A DNA stretch of 10,281 bases from Rhodanobacteraceae bacterium (lineage in GTDB: Bacteria > Pseudomonadota > Gammaproteobacteria > Xanthomonadales > SZUA-5). The DNA is taken from the NCBI GenBank assembly GCA_003233535.1, contig QIMA01000094.1, forward strand, positions 1 through 10,281, given 5' to 3'. Numbering within the stretch: the stretch's first letter is position 1; the number at the start of each line of letters is the position of its first letter. The position numbers and the translations under genes are program-made. The notes under the pieces were generated by a model. The model saw only the letters and a program-made list of their open reading frames with translations, was not told where the DNA came from and did no database searches. This document shows, in pieces, positions 7,153-10,281 of the stretch.

Positions 7153-9150
7153 TCAAGCCAAAATGCGCTCGCAAGCGGCGACCACGGCTTCGACCGTGAA
7201 ACCGAAGTACTCGGCTAGATCCGCTGCTGGGGCGGAGGCGCCAAAACGATCAATCCCGATAACCGCACCATCAAGGCCGACGTATTTGCGCCAGAAGTCG
7301 GAGGTGCCGGCTTCAACCGCCACGCGGCTACGACAGCTATTGGGGAGTACATGTTCGCGATACTCGGCATCTTGTTTATCGAACCGATTGGTAGAAGGCA
7401 TCGACACGACGCGCACATTCACGCCGCGCGTTGCTAATTGGTCTGCTGCGCCGGTAGCTAGAGCAACCTCGGATCCGGTGGCGATCAAGATCAGGTCCAA
7501 TTTACCTTGGGCCTCCCTGCCAAGCACGTAGCCGCCGCGTGCGATGGCGCTGATGGTGTCCTGATTGCGTGGCTGCGGCGGCAAACTCTGACGGCTCAAC
7601 GCGAGCAAGGTTGGCCCCTGTCGATTCTCCACTGCGGCGATCCAAGCCGCCGCAGTTTCGGTGGCATCGCAGGGGCGCCAGACCTCCGTGTTTGGGATCA
7701 CGCGCAGGCTAGCCAGATGCTCAATGGGTTGATGAGTGGGTCCGTCCTCACCGAGCCCGATCGAATCGTGGGTGTAGATATGGATGACCGGCGCTGGGAT
7801 CAGTGCACTCATGCGGATCGCGCTGCGTGCGTAATCAGAGAACACCAGAAAGGTCGCGGCGAAGGGCACAAATCCGCCGTAGGCGGCTAAGCCGTTGCAG
7901 ATGGCACTCATCCCAAACTCGCGAACGCCGAAGTACAGGTAGTTACCTCCCGGCTCCTTAGCGCTGATTCCCTTGCTGCCCTTGACCAAAGTAAGGTTTG
8001 AACCGGCGAGGTCTGCTGATCCGCCGGTCAGTTCTGGGATGGCTTCGACCATGCATTCGAGTATTTTTTGCGACGCCTTGCGGCTGGCCATCGCCGGTTC
8101 ACCTGCCATCTTCTCGACGATCCGCGAGCAAATGCGATCCCAGTCAGCGGGCAATTGGGCGTTCATTCGTCGGTTTAGTTCAGCTGCTAGCTCTGGATAC
8201 TGTTTGCTATAGGTGACGTACTGCTCTTGCCACTGCGCTTCTCGTGCCGCGCCCTTTTCCCTTGCATCCCAAGCCTGATGAATTTCTGCGGGTATTTCGA
8301 AGGCGGCGTGCGACCAGCCGAGTTGGGCTCGTGCCGCGGCTACTTCATCGACGCCCAACGGGGCGCCGTGACTGGACTCCTTGCCCTGTTTGGCTGGCGA
8401 GCCGAAACCAATGACGGTCTTGCAGCAGATTAGCGTGGGCTTGCCCTGATCGTCGTTCGCCGCGCCGATTGCCGCCGCCAGCGCTTTCGCATCATGGCCA
8501 TCGACATTAGCAATTACGCGCCAGCCGTAGGCTTCGAAGCGCTTGGCGCTATCGTCAGTGAACCAGCCGCCTACCTCGCCATCTATAGAGATGTTGTTGT
8601 CGTCATAGATGACAATGAGCTTACCGAGTTCCAGGGTTCCCGCCAGTGAGGCCACTTCGTGGGAGACGCCCTCCATCAGGCAGCCATCGCCAACAAACAC
8701 ATACGTGCGATGGTCGAACAACGGCAGGTTGGGCCGGTTGTAGCGCGCAGCCAGATTCTTTTCGGCAATCGCCATGCCCACGCCGTTGGCCAAACCCTGA
8801 CCAAGTGGGCCAGTGGTGGTTTCCACACCTGGGGTATCGGCGGCTTCTGGGTGGCCTGCCGTGTGCGAATGCAACTGGCGAAAGCGGCGCAACTGTTCTA
8901 TCGGTAAGTCGTAGCCGCTGAGGTGCAACAGCCCGTATTGGAGCATCGAGCCATGGCCATTGCTCAGTACAAAACGGTCGCGGTTCCACCACGTTGGATT
9001 GGCCGGATTGTGCTGCAGGAAATCGTTCCACAGCACTTCGGCAATATCGGCCATGCCCATCGGCATGCCCGGATGCCCGGAATTGGCGGCCTGAACGGCA
9101 TCCATGGCGAGGGCACGTAGGGCGTTGGCGAGATCTCGGCGGCTGGCCAT
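7153..9150 (-). CDS. tkt: Transketolase
   Basis: A 665-residue thiamine-diphosphate enzyme that moves two-carbon ketol units between sugar phosphates in the pentose phosphate pathway (and the Calvin cycle where present). Length and numbering match E. coli TktA (663 residues): His26 in GHPG, His66 in NGHGS, His100, GPLGQG at 115-120, the cofactor and metal motif GDG at 154-156 with Asp155 and Asn185, His261, catalytic Glu411 in REFGM, and His473 in GEDGPTHQP. The C-terminal domain (about 550-665) is complete, with ATGSEV and EAGTSDFW. No key residue is missing. The frame extends to an ATG at 9246, but that would start inside the upstream terminator; the ATG at 9150 has AGGAG just 5 bases upstream and gives the family N-terminus. 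It is probably the first gene of a tkt-gap operon. The promoter should lie in 9151-9215, but I cannot identify clear boxes. Confidence 0.98.
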   Translation of the reverse strand: MASRRDLANALRALAMDAVQAANSGHPGMPMGMADIAEVLWNDFLQHNPANPTWWNRDRFVLSNGHGSMLQYGLLHLSGYDLPIEQLRRFRQLHSHTAGHPEAADTPGVETTTGPLGQGLANGVGMAIAEKNLAARYNRPNLPLFDHRTYVFVGDGCLMEGVSHEVASLAGTLELGKLIVIYDDNNISIDGEVGGWFTDDSAKRFEAYGWRVIANVDGHDAKALAAAIGAANDDQGKPTLICCKTVIGFGSPAKQGKESSHGAPLGVDEVAAARAQLGWSHAAFEIPAEIHQAWDAREKGAAREAQWQEQYVTYSKQYPELAAELNRRMNAQLPADWDRICSRIVEKMAGEPAMASRKASQKILECMVEAIPELTGGSADLAGSNLTLVKGSKGISAKEPGGNYLYFGVREFGMSAICNGLAAYGGFVPFAATFLVFSDYARSAIRMSALIPAPVIHIYTHDSIGLGEDGPTHQPIEHLASLRVIPNTEVWRPCDATETAAAWIAAVENRQGPTLLALSRQSLPPQPRNQDTISAIARGGYVLGREAQGKLDLILIATGSEVALATGAADQLATRGVNVRVVSMPSTNRFDKQDAEYREHVLPNSCRSRVAVEAGTSDFWRKYVGLDGAVIGIDRFGASAPAADLAEYFGFTVEAVVAACERILA

Positions 9151-9206
9151 GGGAACTCCTGATCTGAGTAGCTTGAATGGATTGTTGGTTAGTTGCTGTG
9201 GGGCGC

Positions 9207-9247
9207 AAAGATGACGATGCCGGCCCCCGCAAACAGGGGCCGGCATC
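9207..9247 (-). terminator. Intrinsic terminator of the AGCS symporter gene
   Basis: A perfect 12-bp stem, GATGCCGGCCCC (9216-9227) with GGGGCCGGCATC (9236-9247), closes an 8-base loop. It starts 9 bases after the symporter stop codon. On the minus strand it is followed by GTCATCTTT, a weak U-tract. The very stable stem makes termination likely and indicates that tkt is read from its own promoter in the 65 bases between this hairpin and the tkt start. Confidence 0.85.
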
Positions 9248-9256
9248 AGATCTAGC

Positions 9257-10281
9257 TTAACTTCCCCGGTTGCTCTTTATTTCGCCCGAATTCAGTGCTT
9301 GGAAGTAGCGTCCCAACTCGCCCTTGACGACTGGCGCCAACAGGTACAGGCCAATAACGTTCGGAACCGACATCATGAAGATCATTGCGTCGGAGAACCC
9401 CAGCACGCTGGTTAGGTTCAATTGGCAGCCGAGGACGATGAACAACAGGAAGATAACGTTGTAGGTCATCGTCACGTGTTTGTTGTGTCCGAACAAATAG
9501 GTTGCTGCCTTTACGCCGTAGTAGGACCACGAAATCATCGTAGAGAAAGCGAACATCAACACCGCGATAGAGAGCAGGTATGGGAACCAGCTAAACACGG
9601 ATTCATAGGCTGCGCTGGTTAGGGCAACCCCTTCCAAGCCGGTTCCAAGCTTGCCGCTAATGATGATGACCAAGGCAGTCATGGTGCAAATTACGACGGT
9701 GTCGAGGAAGGGTTCCCACAGAGCAACTAGGCCTTCGGTAGCCGGGTGACGGGTTTTTACCGCAGCGTGAGCGATCGCGGCGGAACCAATACCGGCCTCG
9801 TTAGAGAAAGCCGCGCGTTGGAAGCCAACGATGAGCACGCCCAAGATGCCACCAGCGGCCGCTTTCGTATCAAATGCACCCCTAATGATCTGACCGATGG
9901 CATCCGGCAACGCAGAGGCGTTGAAGAGAATGACTAATATGCCGGCGAGCAGGTAAATGGCGGCCATCAGCGGTACTAGCTTGCTGGTTACGCTGGCGAT
10001 CGACTTAATCCCACCAATGATGACCAAACCGGTGACTACGGCGAGCACGCTACCGAACAACCAACCCTTGTCGGCTAACCAACCACTGTCCCCGCCGGAG
10101 ACGGCGACGGCCAACTGGAAGGTTTGGTTCGCTTGGTACATGTTGCCGCCGCCCAAGGACCCACCGATGCAACAAATAGCGAAAAACACCGCGAGCACTT
10201 TGCCCCAGCCCGCCGCACCCGGATAGCGTTCGGCGACGCCCTTACTGAGGTAGTGCATGGCGCCACCAGAGACTGATCCGT
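9257..10281 (-). CDS. Alanine/glycine:cation symporter family (AGCS) protein, 5' end cut by window edge
   Basis: The last 341 or so residues of an inner-membrane secondary transporter that takes up alanine or glycine with Na+ or H+. The frame stays open to the window edge and reads [14 protein letters not shown], the usual AGCS stretch before a transmembrane helix, so the ATG at 10258 is internal and the true start lies outside. About eight hydrophobic segments are visible, for example [30 protein letters not shown] and [15 protein letters not shown]. The family signature appears as [15 protein letters not shown] followed by [15 protein letters not shown]. The glycine-rich [14 protein letters not shown] segment upstream probably contributes to the substrate and ion path. 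The C-terminus is a short hydrophilic tail. Roughly 450 to 500 residues are normal for the family, so perhaps a quarter to a third is missing. Family membership is firm; substrate and coupling ion are inferred from the family. Confidence 0.93.
   Translation of the reverse strand, partial: GSVSGGAMHYLSKGVAERYPGAAGWGKVLAVFFAICCIGGSLGGGNMYQANQTFQLAVAVSGGDSGWLADKGWLFGSVLAVVTGLVIIGGIKSIASVTSKLVPLMAAIYLLAGILVILFNASALPDAIGQIIRGAFDTKAAAGGILGVLIVGFQRAAFSNEAGIGSAAIAHAAVKTRHPATEGLVALWEPFLDTVVICTMTALVIIISGKLGTGLEGVALTSAAYESVFSWFPYLLSIAVLMFAFSTMISWSYYGVKAATYLFGHNKHVTMTYNVIFLLFIVLGCQLNLTSVLGFSDAMIFMMSVPNVIGLYLLAPVVKGELGRYFQALNSGEIKSNRGS

Noticed and set aside
8621..9232. 203-codon minus-strand frame overlapping tkt in another frame
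   Set aside because: Every invariant transketolase residue is in the tkt frame. This frame is a low-complexity Arg/Pro/Ser-rich shadow that would also begin inside the upstream terminator.
1..10281. CRISPR array, tRNA, rRNA, transposase, phage or defence gene
   Set aside because: No regularly spaced repeats, cloverleaf sequences, terminal inverted repeats or relevant protein motifs were seen on either strand.

Overview
The window reads as a stretch of chromosome from a Gram-negative bacterium, most likely an environmental gammaproteobacterium. This rests on two outer-membrane families typical of that group (DUF1302 and DUF1329), a lipoprotein lipase of the Vibrio/Aeromonas type, and a transketolase whose residue numbering matches E. 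coli TktA position for position. Base composition is moderately GC-rich and even throughout. I see no insertion sequence, phage gene, CRISPR array, tRNA or rRNA. The lineage cannot be narrowed further from the sequence alone.

Every gene I accept lies on the minus strand, so transcription runs from high to low coordinates. In that order: (1) the 3' part of an alanine/glycine:cation symporter (AGCS family), cut by the right window edge and ending at a perfect 12-bp hairpin terminator; (2) transketolase (tkt) and type I glyceraldehyde-3-phosphate dehydrogenase (gap), 72 nt apart, probably one central-carbon operon, ending at a 10-bp hairpin; (3) a 345-nt gene-free spacer plus a lipase promoter region; (4) a tightly spaced three-gene unit: a surface-type lipoprotein lipase, a DUF1302 predicted outer-membrane beta-barrel, and a DUF1329 secreted LolA/LolB-like protein, with gaps of 32 and 27 nt, ending at a strong hairpin with a U-run; (5) about 200 nt of leader for a further minus-strand gene whose ribosome binding site is visible at the very left edge.

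Tkt and Gap are housekeeping enzymes that share the metabolite glyceraldehyde 3-phosphate. The lipase-DUF1302-DUF1329 unit is the most interesting part. All three products carry export signals and they look co-transcribed from one promoter, which suggests an envelope system that hydrolyses an extracellular ester or lipid and moves a hydrophobic product across the outer membrane. DUF1302 and DUF1329 have no settled function that I know of, so that role is inference.

The spacer between gap and the lipase holds a weak candidate for a plus-strand small ORF or small RNA and a cluster of CGTACG palindromes.
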